From positions 1 through 20,107 of the IMG/VR virus record IMGVR_UViG_3300024264_001138: a stretch of 20,107 nt of DNA. One strand, given 5' to 3'. The translations under genes and the position numbers were made by a program. Below the pieces are notes generated by a model, which did not search any database, had not been told where the DNA came from, and saw nothing but the letters and a program-made list of their open reading frames with translations. This document shows, piece by piece, positions 6,669 to 14,332 of the stretch (within the stretch, counting starts at the first letter, position 1; each line of letters begins with the position of its first letter). The DNA comes from a virus.

Positions 6669-7370
6669 TTATCTCCACATCCAGTTGAAGGTTTCTAATT
6701 GTTGCACTAGGTCTGGTAGCTTGTACTCTCCATTATGTACAATGCCATCAAAGTTGTCCCAATCATATTTGTCATGATCCAACGCACATTCACACGCATG
6801 GTCAGACTCAAATGGGTCTCTCGTCAGTCTCAAACACACTCCACCAGCCTTATGGATAGCGTCCACTTCGTTAGGAAATCTAACGTCTGGAATGATAGCT
6901 ACAGTAGACCCCTCTTCCTCTATGGTCTTAATTGTTCTATCAACCCAGATTGTGTCTTTAATCTTCCTCATGACATCAGTACCAAAGTATTGTAGGAACT
7001 CTCTAGCAGTCATGTCATATGGAGTATCAGTATTCTTATCATCGTCTGTGCCATACACCTGCTGGGGAGTAAGGTCAAACAATTCTACACTAATCTTTTT
7101 TAGATAGTCTGCGAAGTGATAAACTTTTACATATGGAAAAAGAGACTTCTCTGCATAGTCTAAGAACTCATGATCTTTTCTTAGCACATCAAAGATGCCC
7201 CAGCCAGACTCACCATCTTTATTTATTGTCTTAATGTTAAGTTGTCCTGAGTTATTAATGGAGAATTCTTCAACCATGTTTAGCTCTTTAATCACATCAC
7301 CATTAATGATGTTAGCTACAGTGTTTTTACCAGCTTGCTTTCTACCAGATATGCCTATAATCTTCGTCAT
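6669..7370 (-). CDS. Deoxynucleoside monophosphate kinase (T4 gp1-like)
   Basis: This 233-aa P-loop kinase should phosphorylate dNMPs to dNDPs for phage DNA synthesis. The ATP site is GISGRKQAGKNT at 6-17. The family-specific segments REFLQYFGTDVMR (123-135) and DVRFPNE (162-168) are both present and are typical of phage dNMP kinases. Length is close to T4 gp1. The ATG overlaps the primase stop in TAATG. With the class II reductase and dUTPase in the same window it completes a nucleotide-supply set. Which of dTMP, dGMP or modified dNMPs it accepts cannot be read from sequence. Confidence 0.92.
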   Translation of the reverse strand: MTKIIGISGRKQAGKNTVANIINGDVIKELNMVEEFSINNSGQLNIKTINKDGESGWGIFDVLRKDHEFLDYAEKSLFPYVKVYHFADYLKKISVELFDLTPQQVYGTDDDKNTDTPYDMTAREFLQYFGTDVMRKIKDTIWVDRTIKTIEEEGSTVAIIPDVRFPNEVDAIHKAGGVCLRLTRDPFESDHACECALDHDKYDWDNFDGIVHNGEYKLPDLVQQLETFNWMWR

Positions 7371-8386
7371 TAGTATGTTCCTTCTAATTCTTTTAGTAAT
7401 TTAATTTTGATTTCTCTTGGACTCATTTCTCCAACGTCCTTGTGCGATAGTGTAGGAAATGTAAGCTTATACATTCTAGATAACTTTCTTTGTATTTCAA
7501 CCTTTGATTCTCTGCCAGCCTGATCGTTGTCTGTTAATATAATTAGTCTGGTAACAGGTAGTTTTACTAGCTTCTGCATCTGTTCGTTTGAAATATTCTT
7601 ACCAAATATACTGACTGCATTACTGACTCCCGCCTCAAACATTCTCCATACATCTCCCTGACCCTCCAGTATATACAAGCAAGAAGTTTCTCTAGCTTTT
7701 TCTATAGCGTTATGATAATTGTAAAAGTAAAACCTCTTATTAAACCCTGTTGGATAGAATAGAAATTTTGGGTTCCTGTATTCTTTCGTTGATCTTCCTA
7801 TCGCTGCAACAACCTTAGAACCATCATCGTTGTATATAGGTATAATAGCTCTATCTTTCATTATACCTCTTTCAGAGCAATCTCCCACGTTAAAATGTTT
7901 TAAAGTTGATTTTTTATATCCTCTATCAAAGAAATACTCAGATGGTATCTTCTCGTCAAATTCTAGCTCTATTTCCTTGTCTGTTGTGTTCTTATCTTTA
8001 GTGTTAATGTTCTTTATAATATATGAGAAGTAATCATCTTCATCTTCTATGTCTACAGCAGGCTCTCTAGTTGTCTGTATATTAAACTCTTTCTTTACCC
8101 ACTGGAGTACGTCCTTGAAATCTAACTCTTCACCTGCCTCCTTGGATAAAACACCTGATATCAATCCGAATATATCATTTCTATGTTCCTGCTGACAGTC
8201 TCTAGTCCAACACTTCCATATCCCTCTCTCTGGCGAGAAAGAAAATGCTCTTGGATTATCACTTCCATCATGTATTGGGCAAGTTGAGTATATATTATCA
8301 TTAAACACTTCGCATTCCATGCCTAGCTTTTTAAAGACTAGCTCTGCTTCAGAGTTTAACTTCTTCTTCAACTGTTTCAAGTTCAT
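7370..8386 (-). CDS. dnaG: DnaG-like DNA primase
   Basis: This 338-aa protein makes RNA primers at the fork. A CHC2 zinc finger near the N-terminus uses C36, H39, C59 and C64 (CPIHDG ... WKCWTRDC). A Toprim domain follows, with LYILEGQGDV (E241) and LTDNDQAG (D286, D288), the metal-binding acidic residues of the catalytic site. It is shorter than bacterial DnaG and seems to lack most of the C-terminal helicase-binding domain; about 50 residues follow the Toprim DxD. The ATG lies inside the end of the helicase gene, overlapping by 38 bases, with only a weak ribosome site, so it is probably expressed by coupling to helicase translation. Separate primase and helicase genes differ from the fused T7-type arrangement. 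Confidence 0.93.
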   Translation of the reverse strand: MNLKQLKKKLNSEAELVFKKLGMECEVFNDNIYSTCPIHDGSDNPRAFSFSPERGIWKCWTRDCQQEHRNDIFGLISGVLSKEAGEELDFKDVLQWVKKEFNIQTTREPAVDIEDEDDYFSYIIKNINTKDKNTTDKEIELEFDEKIPSEYFFDRGYKKSTLKHFNVGDCSERGIMKDRAIIPIYNDDGSKVVAAIGRSTKEYRNPKFLFYPTGFNKRFYFYNYHNAIEKARETSCLYILEGQGDVWRMFEAGVSNAVSIFGKNISNEQMQKLVKLPVTRLIILTDNDQAGRESKVEIQRKLSRMYKLTFPTLSHKDVGEMSPREIKIKLLKELEGTY

Positions 8387-9818
8387 CTTTTAGTCCATCT
8401 AAATTAGTAATCAATCCTGTGTCTCCAACTGGAGCATTCCTAAGTTCATTTCTTGTAGGCAACTCTAATAGTTTTGCTTGATTACCTACCATGTTCATAT
8501 TAATATAATCGCCATCATCCATTCCAGCACCATGCCTACTAACAAGTGGGACTAGCTTCCTGTTGCCAGCGGTTGGTCCATCTTCTGCTATCTCTTCTGG
8601 TGATTTTGCTTTAAATATACTGAACGATGTGCATAGCCAGATTAGTCTGTCAGACCCACTCACAGCGTCTGTACTCTCTTTAGTTATACCATCTCTGTTC
8701 AACTGCACAAAGGATAAACATGGGATATCTAGCTTGACACATAGATTATGTAGTGATGTAATCTGAAAACCAAGTGCCTGATACTCCTGTATGTTATTAG
8801 TAATAGAGGATGAGGACATTAGCTTTAAGTAGTCATATATAATTAAACATTCATTAGTCTTACCATCTTCATCTGTCTTGACCTCTTGTACAATCCATCT
8901 TCTAATCATATTAAGTATGGAGTCAAATGGTTTGCCAGCTACGCTAACATAACTGTATGGTATTGAGTCTATCTTTTCTACTGCTTCGTGTACTTTCTCT
9001 GCCTTCTGTTCGTCTTCTACAAACTTGCCAGTTGCAACCTCATTAATAGGCACACCGCTAATGTTAGCTATTAGCCTATTGAGATGATCTTCCTTTGACA
9101 TTTCTGTGTCTAAGACTAGAACAGGAATTCCTCCAGAGGACACGTTAAGGGCAACATTATCTGCAAATACTGACTTACCAACTTTTGGTCTTGCAGAAAC
9201 AAGGTCAACGCATTTACGTCTAAGACCACCACCAATGGCTTCATCGTACCTTGGGAATCCTGTGGGTACGCCAATAATATCGCACTTGTTTTCTTCAAGG
9301 AATTTGAGATAATCTTCTACTCCTTCACCAATTAGTTCTGGGTTTTCCCCACCATCATCCTCTCTGAGGAAGTCTGTTACTGGGTCTTCTAGTATTCTTA
9401 CTATCTGATCTACAGATTCTGACCCATCAATCTTACCTACCTCGTCATGTATTTTTGTTGTAAGCTTCCTAATGTTTCTAGCAAACTCAAACTTCTTAAT
9501 CTGTACAGCAAACCCCATGATGTTTCCTGCCATGATGGGGAACTCATATAAAGACTTCAGGTATTTAAGTTCTTGCTTAGTGCTGATCTGCTCAATGCAT
9601 CTGAGTTTTTCTGCTGACGACAGGATGGTAGCTATGTCTGGAGTCTGATCGTTGGACAGTACGTCTACGATACATCCAAAGATAAGTTTATTATTTACAT
9701 GGACAAAACTATCTTTACTTATAAACCCATCAATTACTACGTAGCCATCCATACCATGCTGTAATAATCCAGCAAGTATTGCTCTCTCAGCACCAACGTC
9801 TAATAGTCTTTCTTCCAC
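8349..9818 (-). CDS. dnaB: Replicative DNA helicase, DnaB-like (SF4)
   Basis: This is a hexameric 5'-3' fork helicase. The N-terminal DnaB domain (GAERAILAGLLQ onward) precedes a RecA-like motor. Numbered from an ATG at 9836, Walker A is ARPKVGKS (215-222), the catalytic glutamate is in DTEMS (245), Walker B is LIIYDYLKL (331-339), the sensor Q378 is in FVQLNRDG, and R434 in SRHGAG fits the arginine finger. I prefer a GTG start at 9818 (489 aa): it overlaps the upstream stop as TAGTG, matching the TAATG junctions elsewhere, and GGGGTGG lies just upstream. The ATG at 9836 adds six residues and has no ribosome site. It is followed directly by the primase. Confidence 0.93.
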   Translation of the reverse strand: MEERLLDVGAERAILAGLLQHGMDGYVVIDGFISKDSFVHVNNKLIFGCIVDVLSNDQTPDIATILSSAEKLRCIEQISTKQELKYLKSLYEFPIMAGNIMGFAVQIKKFEFARNIRKLTTKIHDEVGKIDGSESVDQIVRILEDPVTDFLREDDGGENPELIGEGVEDYLKFLEENKCDIIGVPTGFPRYDEAIGGGLRRKCVDLVSARPKVGKSVFADNVALNVSSGGIPVLVLDTEMSKEDHLNRLIANISGVPINEVATGKFVEDEQKAEKVHEAVEKIDSIPYSYVSVAGKPFDSILNMIRRWIVQEVKTDEDGKTNECLIIYDYLKLMSSSSITNNIQEYQALGFQITSLHNLCVKLDIPCLSFVQLNRDGITKESTDAVSGSDRLIWLCTSFSIFKAKSPEEIAEDGPTAGNRKLVPLVSRHGAGMDDGDYINMNMVGNQAKLLELPTRNELRNAPVGDTGLITNLDGLKDELETVEEEVKL

Positions 9819-10198
9819 TAAGCCACCCCGCAGCATCTGTCACAACGATAGTATTCACCAAACATCACTGATGGGCTGACGCTAAACGTCTTACCACACG
9901 AGTGACACCTTACTTCTTTTTTCTTGGGAGGTTGTCTATTTCTAGGAGTCCTCGTGACTTCAGGAGTTGTAACATCCTTTGCCTCACCAGTATCTGTCCA
10001 AGTGTTCTCTCTAGCAACAATTGGAGTTCTCTGCTTGTTAGTTCTACCCTTATTCATAGTGAAGTCACCATCAACAGCTTCTGATACAGGCTCTTCTGGC
10101 TTACGTACCTCTGGCTTGAAGTCATCTCCAGTTAAAGCCTTTAGTAACGCTGCTCTTTGTTCATCTGTTAAGGTATCTACAAATTCATTCATGCTCAT
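9818..10198 (-). CDS. C-terminal zinc-ribbon protein upstream of helicase, unknown
   Basis: This 126-aa protein is not recognised. Its first 40 residues look helical (FVDTLTDEQRAALLKALTGDD) and the middle is low-complexity, charged and rich in T, R and P. The last 30 residues form a zinc ribbon, with C98 and C101 (CHSCGK) and C119 and C122 (CDRC). A DNA- or protein-binding role at the replication fork, such as helicase loading, is possible, because the gene sits directly before the DnaB-like helicase and shares its stop with that start. This is inference from position. The start is supported by AAGG nine bases upstream and an ATGA overlap with the coiled-coil gene. Confidence 0.75.
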   Translation of the reverse strand: MSMNEFVDTLTDEQRAALLKALTGDDFKPEVRKPEEPVSEAVDGDFTMNKGRTNKQRTPIVARENTWTDTGEAKDVTTPEVTRTPRNRQPPKKKEVRCHSCGKTFSVSPSVMFGEYYRCDRCCGVA

Positions 10199-10680
10199 GT
10201 TCTCTTACCTTTCTCCATTAGGATATCTGCTTTACGTTTTAGTTCATATATCTTGCCATCCAGTGCTTGTACTCTTGACTCTGCAATCTCACGATAGTGA
10301 TCTACCGCTGCGGCAAACTCATCATTAACTACAATGAGTTGTCTTCTCATCTCATGCTTTGTGTATGGGCTAAAGTTATCTATGTTTTTAGCTACCATCT
10401 TGTCAAGCTTGTCATTGCACCAGCCAAGTGCAATTTTCTGCATATTTAATTCATCCTGTAGATGTGTGGAGTAGCTATATAGTTGATACGACCAATCAAA
10501 TAGTTCTGCTTGGGTAAGAGAACTGATGGTTTCCCTATCAGCATTAGCACATCTATGCCAATCATCTCTGAACTTCTTATTGAACCTAGCATTGCTGGCA
10601 CTTAAGAAGTCGTCAATCATAGCTTTCAAATCAGCTAACTGCTCATTCGCTGTTTTCAATTTGTTCTCTCCACTGCTCAT
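10195..10680 (-). CDS. Coiled-coil protein, unknown
   Basis: This 161-aa protein is almost entirely helix-forming and charged, with a likely coiled coil in the last third (about 118-158) and another near the N-terminus (NEQLADLKAMIDDFL). I do not recognise a family. The ATG at 10680 has no visible ribosome site. A TTG at 10659 (giving 154 aa) has GGAG eight bases upstream and may be the true start; TTG starts with good ribosome sites occur elsewhere in this window. It overlaps the end of the upstream nuclease gene and links to the zinc-ribbon gene by ATGA. Confidence 0.75.
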   Translation of the reverse strand: MSSGENKLKTANEQLADLKAMIDDFLSASNARFNKKFRDDWHRCANADRETISSLTQAELFDWSYQLYSYSTHLQDELNMQKIALGWCNDKLDKMVAKNIDNFSPYTKHEMRRQLIVVNDEFAAAVDHYREIAESRVQALDGKIYELKRKADILMEKGKRT

Positions 10681-11068
10681 CTGTTTCTGAGTACCTCAAT
10701 ACTATTATATCAATTTTATTCAATTCGCACCACTCTATTTTATCTTCATCCTTAGCTTTTGCAATGGCAAAGTCTGCTTTATTTTTGTGAAAGAATGGAG
10801 TGTATTCATAGTGTTGTTGACCATGCACCTCTACAGCCAGCATAATTTGTGGTATATAGAAGTCTAAATATAAGACACCTTTCCTGTGACTAAGGGTGCT
10901 TCCGGGTAACTTTACTTCTTCTAAGATTCTGTAGGAGTGGAAAATCTGTTTCAAAACTTTCCTCGCTCTTACGTGAAACTTTGACCTCTTTCGTTTGTCG
11001 TTTGCGTCTACGTTGTAGCTTGTTAAATTCCAAGCGTACTCTCTTCCATTTATACCTGTAACCTTCAT
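10643..11068 (-). CDS. PD-(D/E)XK endonuclease, Vsr/EDxHD-like
   Basis: This 141-aa protein has a basic N-terminal half and then a compact nuclease core: a candidate E50 or E51 in LEEVKLPGS, LYLDFYIP (D69), LAVEVHGQQHYE (E80, H82, H86), and a later hydrophobic strand IDIIVLRYSE (119-128). D-x10-E-x-H-G-x-x-H is typical of small PD-(D/E)XK enzymes related to Vsr and to phage EDxHD nucleases. It probably nicks or cleaves DNA structures or mismatches. AGAGG lies six bases before the ATG. Being close behind the recombinase gene, it could act in recombination or junction processing. It could instead be a stand-alone homing-type nuclease; no intron is visible nearby. Confidence 0.78.
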   Translation of the reverse strand: MKVTGINGREYAWNLTSYNVDANDKRKRSKFHVRARKVLKQIFHSYRILEEVKLPGSTLSHRKGVLYLDFYIPQIMLAVEVHGQQHYEYTPFFHKNKADFAIAKAKDEDKIEWCELNKIDIIVLRYSETDEQWREQIENSE

Positions 11069-11135
11069 TAAAAACCTCTGTAATAATTCTGGATAATAAT
11101 ATCCCTAATGTGATTTGTATTATTGGTAATAGCAT
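10890..11135 (-). CDS. Possible overprinted small membrane peptide (81 aa)
   Basis: This open frame begins at a TAATG junction with the 47-aa gene, with AAGGTGG about nine bases upstream, so initiation is well supported. Its first 22 residues are a clean hydrophobic helix (LLPIIQITLGILLSRII). The remainder is strongly basic and lies out of frame inside the first 59 codons of the PD-(D/E)XK nuclease. The nuclease frame is clearly real, so the overlapping part could be merely read-through of an unconstrained frame. Either this is a short membrane peptide whose tail is overprinted, or initiation here just keeps ribosomes moving into the nuclease gene. No family recognised. Confidence 0.4.
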   Translation of the reverse strand: MLLPIIQITLGILLSRIITEVFNEGYRYKWKRVRLEFNKLQRRRKRQTKEVKVSRKSEESFETDFPLLQNLRRSKVTRKHP

Positions 11136-11278
11136 TAACTGTTTACCACCTTCTTTAATTTCTTTTCTGTGCTGACAATTGTTTTAACAGCTGCCGCTGG
11201 AAGCTCATAATCTTTTTTATAAACTTGTAGAGCGTCCAAGGTTCTCCAAGCTTCTGTTTTGCTGATCTCAACTTGCAT
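11135..11278 (-). CDS. 47-aa small protein after recA
   Basis: I found this short frame by translating the gap behind recA. It encodes a mainly helical, basic 47-residue protein beginning MQVEISKTEAWRTLDALQ and ending KKLKKVVNS. Its ATG overlaps the recA stop (TAATG) and its stop overlaps the next ATG in the same way, so it fills the gap exactly. No metal-binding motif or membrane segment is visible and I do not recognise a family. The tight coupling suggests it is translated at recA levels. A role with the recombinase is only a guess from position. Confidence 0.6.
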   Translation of the reverse strand: MQVEISKTEAWRTLDALQVYKKDYELPAAAVKTIVSTEKKLKKVVNS

Positions 11279-12393
11279 TAGAATAACTCCTTTATTTGTT
11301 CATATATGAAATCTGATAGTTCAGGATTCTCGTTTAAGAACTCAAGCGTATTGTTTGATCCTTGAAATTTAAAAAACCTCTCAATGTCTTCCTCTTTATC
11401 TCCAACCTCCTTGTCAGAAAGTAGCTTACTTATTACTGGATGGTCAGTGTTGTCAATGGCACACTGGATTGTGTACCAAGCACCAGCAGTTTTAATCAGT
11501 CTAAACTCACAAGCTATTTGTACGACCTCTTGTATTTCATCAACACCAATGCCATACCTAATCCACCCCTCTGCTGTGCTTCCGGGAATACCTCCAGCAC
11601 AAGAAGTTTTGATATTCCAGTTAGCGATTTGACCAACGTGAGGCCCACTATCTTTAGGGACTTGCCATCTGCCTCTGTGGGTAATGACCATATTGGTTCC
11701 AGCTTGGTATTGTAGCATGTTGCCACAGTCTGCCATCTTGGATGGAGCGTATGGAGAACCACCAGTGTTTGCTATATTGTGAGTGACTGCTATGAGAATT
11801 ACTTTATTCTTCATGAGAGAGCCACTGATACGTTTAAAGAACATAGATAGTAGTCTAGGTAATGCGTTACGCACACCTGTTCGTACTTCTCCATCTAACT
11901 CTACTGATGGAACCATGTTTGATAATGAGTCTGCAATGATTAAGCAACCCGGATCATTGTTAATATAGTATTCTGTAATGTTTAGGAATTCTTCTGCTGA
12001 TAGAATCTTGTCGTCGGTAGATTGTATGATGAGAATCCTCTCAGGGTCTAACCCCTTGATCCCTTCAAAGTTCTGCTTAGATAATCTACCCTCTGTGTTA
12101 AGATAGATTACTCGTTTGTTCTGAGCCTGACACTTAGCAGCGAAGTGCAGGGCTGTAGTTGTCTTGCCAGACTTTGGATCGCCTGTCATCACTACTACTG
12201 AACCTTCTCGTAGACCACCACCAAGAGCAATGTCTAAAGCTGGCGAAACGCCAATCGTTTGCAGGCTATTGATAGTTTCTAGCACTTCTGTGCCAGTACT
12301 TACTACATCGCCATACTTGTCTACAACATTGTTACTCACAACGTCAGTGTCAAACTTCTTTTTACCAGATGCTTTCTTCTTAACTCTACTCAT
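11278..12393 (-). CDS. recA: RecA/UvsX-like recombinase
   Basis: This 371-aa strand-exchange ATPase has an N-terminal basic stretch, then IGVSPALDIALGGGLREGSVVVMTGDPKSGKTT-type core sequence. Walker A is GDPKSGKTT (71-79), the catalytic glutamate is in YLNTEG (E101), and Walker B is CLIIADSLS (150-158). Loop L2 follows LIAVTHNIANTGG and continues to GNMLQYQAGTN. Bacterial RecA has a conserved glutamine (NQ) at the position of H205 here; a histidine is what I recall for phage UvsX, so it looks closer to UvsX. It would pair homologous single strands in recombination-dependent replication and repair. The ATG overlaps the upstream stop as ATGA. Confidence 0.93.
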   Translation of the reverse strand: MSRVKKKASGKKKFDTDVVSNNVVDKYGDVVSTGTEVLETINSLQTIGVSPALDIALGGGLREGSVVVMTGDPKSGKTTTALHFAAKCQAQNKRVIYLNTEGRLSKQNFEGIKGLDPERILIIQSTDDKILSAEEFLNITEYYINNDPGCLIIADSLSNMVPSVELDGEVRTGVRNALPRLLSMFFKRISGSLMKNKVILIAVTHNIANTGGSPYAPSKMADCGNMLQYQAGTNMVITHRGRWQVPKDSGPHVGQIANWNIKTSCAGGIPGSTAEGWIRYGIGVDEIQEVVQIACEFRLIKTAGAWYTIQCAIDNTDHPVISKLLSDKEVGDKEEDIERFFKFQGSNNTLEFLNENPELSDFIYEQIKELF

Positions 12394-12887
12394 AGATCCC
12401 TCAGTTTCCTTATTGATTTCTTCTTGTTTGAAAATGTTTTCTTTCGAGACTGCACTGGCTTCTTCTCTTCTTCAACTACTGGTGCGTCTTCTTGTTCTGC
12501 TGTTGCATCACATAGCTTCATAAAGTCTTTGAACTCTTTATCATACCTCCTTATGGCTTCTATTGCAAGGGGATTATATTTCCAACCTCTAGGCCCATAG
12601 CACTTAAGACCTATATGGAATATCTTTTCAAAGTGTTTTGACTTAACTGCTGCAAGCAAAAGTGTACAATCATACTTCTTTAACAATGACGCAACGGCTT
12701 TCATGTTCCTACGATACATCTCTTGATACTTTCCGGGTATATTCCAGAACTCACAAGGAGGCTTATCCATCTTGAACTCATCAGTCCAACGTATGATTAG
12801 ATACTCTGCAAGATAGTCTTCAAATGTACACCAGCCGTCAACAGTTTGTCTTGGATAGTTATGTTTTTTTGTTCTTTTCTTTGTCAT
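12390..12887 (-). CDS. Conserved-looking hypothetical protein before recA
   Basis: This 165-aa protein is not recognised. The ordered part (about 15-125) is rich in aromatic and basic residues, with WCTFEDYLAEYLIIRW, PCEFWNIPGKYQEMYRRN and CYGPRGWKYNPLAIEAIRRY. The tail (130-165) is acidic, then very basic (PVQSRKKTFSNKKKSIRKLRD), and is probably disordered. The mix suggests a nucleic-acid or replisome partner, possibly for the RecA-like protein it precedes (ATGA overlap). The ATG has no strong ribosome site and lies within the end of the upstream gene, so translation is probably coupled. Confidence 0.72.
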   Translation of the reverse strand: MTKKRTKKHNYPRQTVDGWCTFEDYLAEYLIIRWTDEFKMDKPPCEFWNIPGKYQEMYRRNMKAVASLLKKYDCTLLLAAVKSKHFEKIFHIGLKCYGPRGWKYNPLAIEAIRRYDKEFKDFMKLCDATAEQEDAPVVEEEKKPVQSRKKTFSNKKKSIRKLRDL

Positions 12888-13305
12888 ATATAATTAGTGC
12901 GTCTGGTATGCAATCCTCCACCTTGTCTTCAAATGTTAAGTCCTCTATCAACTCTGGAGTAGACCAGAGTGTTCTTTTTACAACACCCTTATTTACAGTA
13001 CCTATGCTGTAGCAATGTTTAGTTTCTCCACCCATCTTTCCTTTAGCTGTTCTAACTACGTAGACTCCTTCAGCACCTTTAGTATCTAGAGATACGAGAT
13101 GGCTACGAAATTTTAAGCTTACAGAGTCTATTGTTATATTCATTTTAGCACAATAGTTACCCATTGTCAACCACAATTTGTACTCTTTCAAAAAAATTTC
13201 TTGACCATCAGAAGTCTTTACTAAGATAAATATATTATTTCTGTCCTGTTCAGCGAGACTTAGATAGTGATCCCTGAATCCATTTTCTCCAAATATATAG
13301 CTCAA
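12859..13305 (-). CDS. Hypothetical protein with TTG start
   Basis: This 148-aa protein is not recognised. It is a mixed alpha/beta sequence with several strand-like stretches (NIFILVKTSDGQEIFL, EGVYVVRTAKGK) and a WSTPELIEDLTFED segment near residues 113-127. The start is TTG, chosen because AGAGGA lies five bases upstream and no ATG fits before the conserved-looking N-terminus. It is one base away from the upstream stop. The end overlaps the next gene by 29 bases. Neighbours are small replication-region proteins; no function can be given. Confidence 0.7.
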   Translation of the reverse strand: MSYIFGENGFRDHYLSLAEQDRNNIFILVKTSDGQEIFLKEYKLWLTMGNYCAKMNITIDSVSLKFRSHLVSLDTKGAEGVYVVRTAKGKMGGETKHCYSIGTVNKGVVKRTLWSTPELIEDLTFEDKVEDCIPDALIIYDKEKNKKT

Positions 13306-13306
13306 T

Positions 13307-13603
13307 TTAGTCCTCTTTAATCTTAGTTACGCAAGCTGGTTTTGGTCTAGTGTAGCCAGCTTTCTGCTGGTCTGCCATGCTAGAGGCGTTCTCTGTCATG
13401 ATAGTAGCACCAGACTGTCTAGCAAACTGATCCCCCACTGTCAGCCTGCCTTCTTTTATAGGGTTCTTTTTAATAAACTTCTCAACCTGATCCTTAGACC
13501 TTACTAAGTCTGCTGCAATAGTATCAGTTGGAGTGTTATCTCTGTGGCCTTGGATGTAGTACTCTTCAGCTTTACTCAATGGTCCTCGTTTAAGTTTAGC
13601 CAT
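13307..13603 (-). CDS. Small basic protein with possible helix-turn-helix
   Basis: This 98-aa protein has an N-terminal half that looks like a short helix-turn-helix or sigma-region-4-like element (LSKAEEYYIQGH, then TDTIAADLVRSKDQVEKFIK, about 8-44). A disordered basic tail rich in K, T and P follows. It may bind DNA or RNA polymerase, but this rests on secondary-structure appearance only. GGAG sits eight bases before the ATG, which overlaps the end of the upstream gene by eight bases. No family recognised. Confidence 0.7.
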   Translation of the reverse strand: MAKLKRGPLSKAEEYYIQGHRDNTPTDTIAADLVRSKDQVEKFIKKNPIKEGRLTVGDQFARQSGATIMTENASSMADQQKAGYTRPKPACVTKIKED

Positions 13604-13934
13604 TTATCATGCTCCTTTGTGAACGTGTTAGATATAGAGAATTATTACTCTTCAAATACATCATATAGTAATCAAAAGTTTGCTGAGACACTGCCTTCAG
13701 TAGGCAGTTCATATTCTTCTTCTTGTTGCTGTCTGTACCCAGAGGATCGTATATCAGACCATTGATTGTGTTCAGGTAGTAAGTCCTTGACTCTCTACCA
13801 TCAGTAAAAGATTGGTTCAAAACGTGAGCTACAGATAGTGGCTCTACGTCAGTAACGTTTCCTTTTTGGTCATACATAATCCTGTTGTTCACAACTTGTT
13901 CTGGCAAATCTTTAGCATCATTTATATATTTCAT
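13596..13934 (-). CDS. Hypothetical protein
   Basis: This 112-aa protein is not recognised. It contains RTYYLNTINGLIYDPLG near 50-66, followed by a helical, aromatic segment (LLKAVSQQTFDYYMMYL). No metal ligands, membrane helices or nucleotide motifs are visible. AAGGA lies about ten bases upstream of the ATG and the start overlaps the stop of the zinc-ribbon gene (ATGA). It belongs to a run of small unknown proteins between PhoH and RecA. Confidence 0.68.
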   Translation of the reverse strand: MKYINDAKDLPEQVVNNRIMYDQKGNVTDVEPLSVAHVLNQSFTDGRESRTYYLNTINGLIYDPLGTDSNKKKNMNCLLKAVSQQTFDYYMMYLKSNNSLYLTRSQRSMING

Positions 13935-14332
13935 TTATCACCATTCCTTATGTAATTAATCTTTTGTTCTCTCGTCATATTGTGTATCTTCTTTACCTGT
14001 GCTTTCTGAGCGTCTGATACTCTCTTCTTTTCTTTAGCTTCAGCTGCTCTTCTCTCAGAAGCTTCCACCATGTCAGTCTTGTTCCACTCAACTCTGGTAA
14101 TTTGTCTGCCATCTGGCATCGTCTTGTGACCTTCGTTGAATCTTTTCTCAGCTATTCCCTGCTTTGTAGTTGGTTCTCCACTCTTTACACAGGCATGAAT
14201 GCCACCATAAAGCACACGCTCTAAGCTGTTCTTTTTACATTGGGGACATTTAGTAAGTGGCTCATCCTTCATAGACTGATAAACATCTTCCATAAAATAA
14301 TCACACTTACCACATTGATAATCGTACAACAT
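13931..14332 (-). CDS. FmdB-type zinc-ribbon protein
   Basis: This 133-aa protein begins with the FmdB-family layout: YDYQCGKC (C7, C10) and CPQCKK (C29, C32) around a short EDVYQSMKDEPLTK segment, followed by LERVLYGG. The rest is charged and helical. FmdB proteins are annotated as putative regulators and their molecular role is unsettled. In phages they are small zinc-binding proteins with unknown targets. The ATG overlaps the phoH stop (TAATG), with GGAAGG immediately upstream. Confidence 0.82.
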   Translation of the reverse strand: MLYDYQCGKCDYFMEDVYQSMKDEPLTKCPQCKKNSLERVLYGGIHACVKSGEPTTKQGIAEKRFNEGHKTMPDGRQITRVEWNKTDMVEASERRAAEAKEKKRVSDAQKAQVKKIHNMTREQKINYIRNGDK

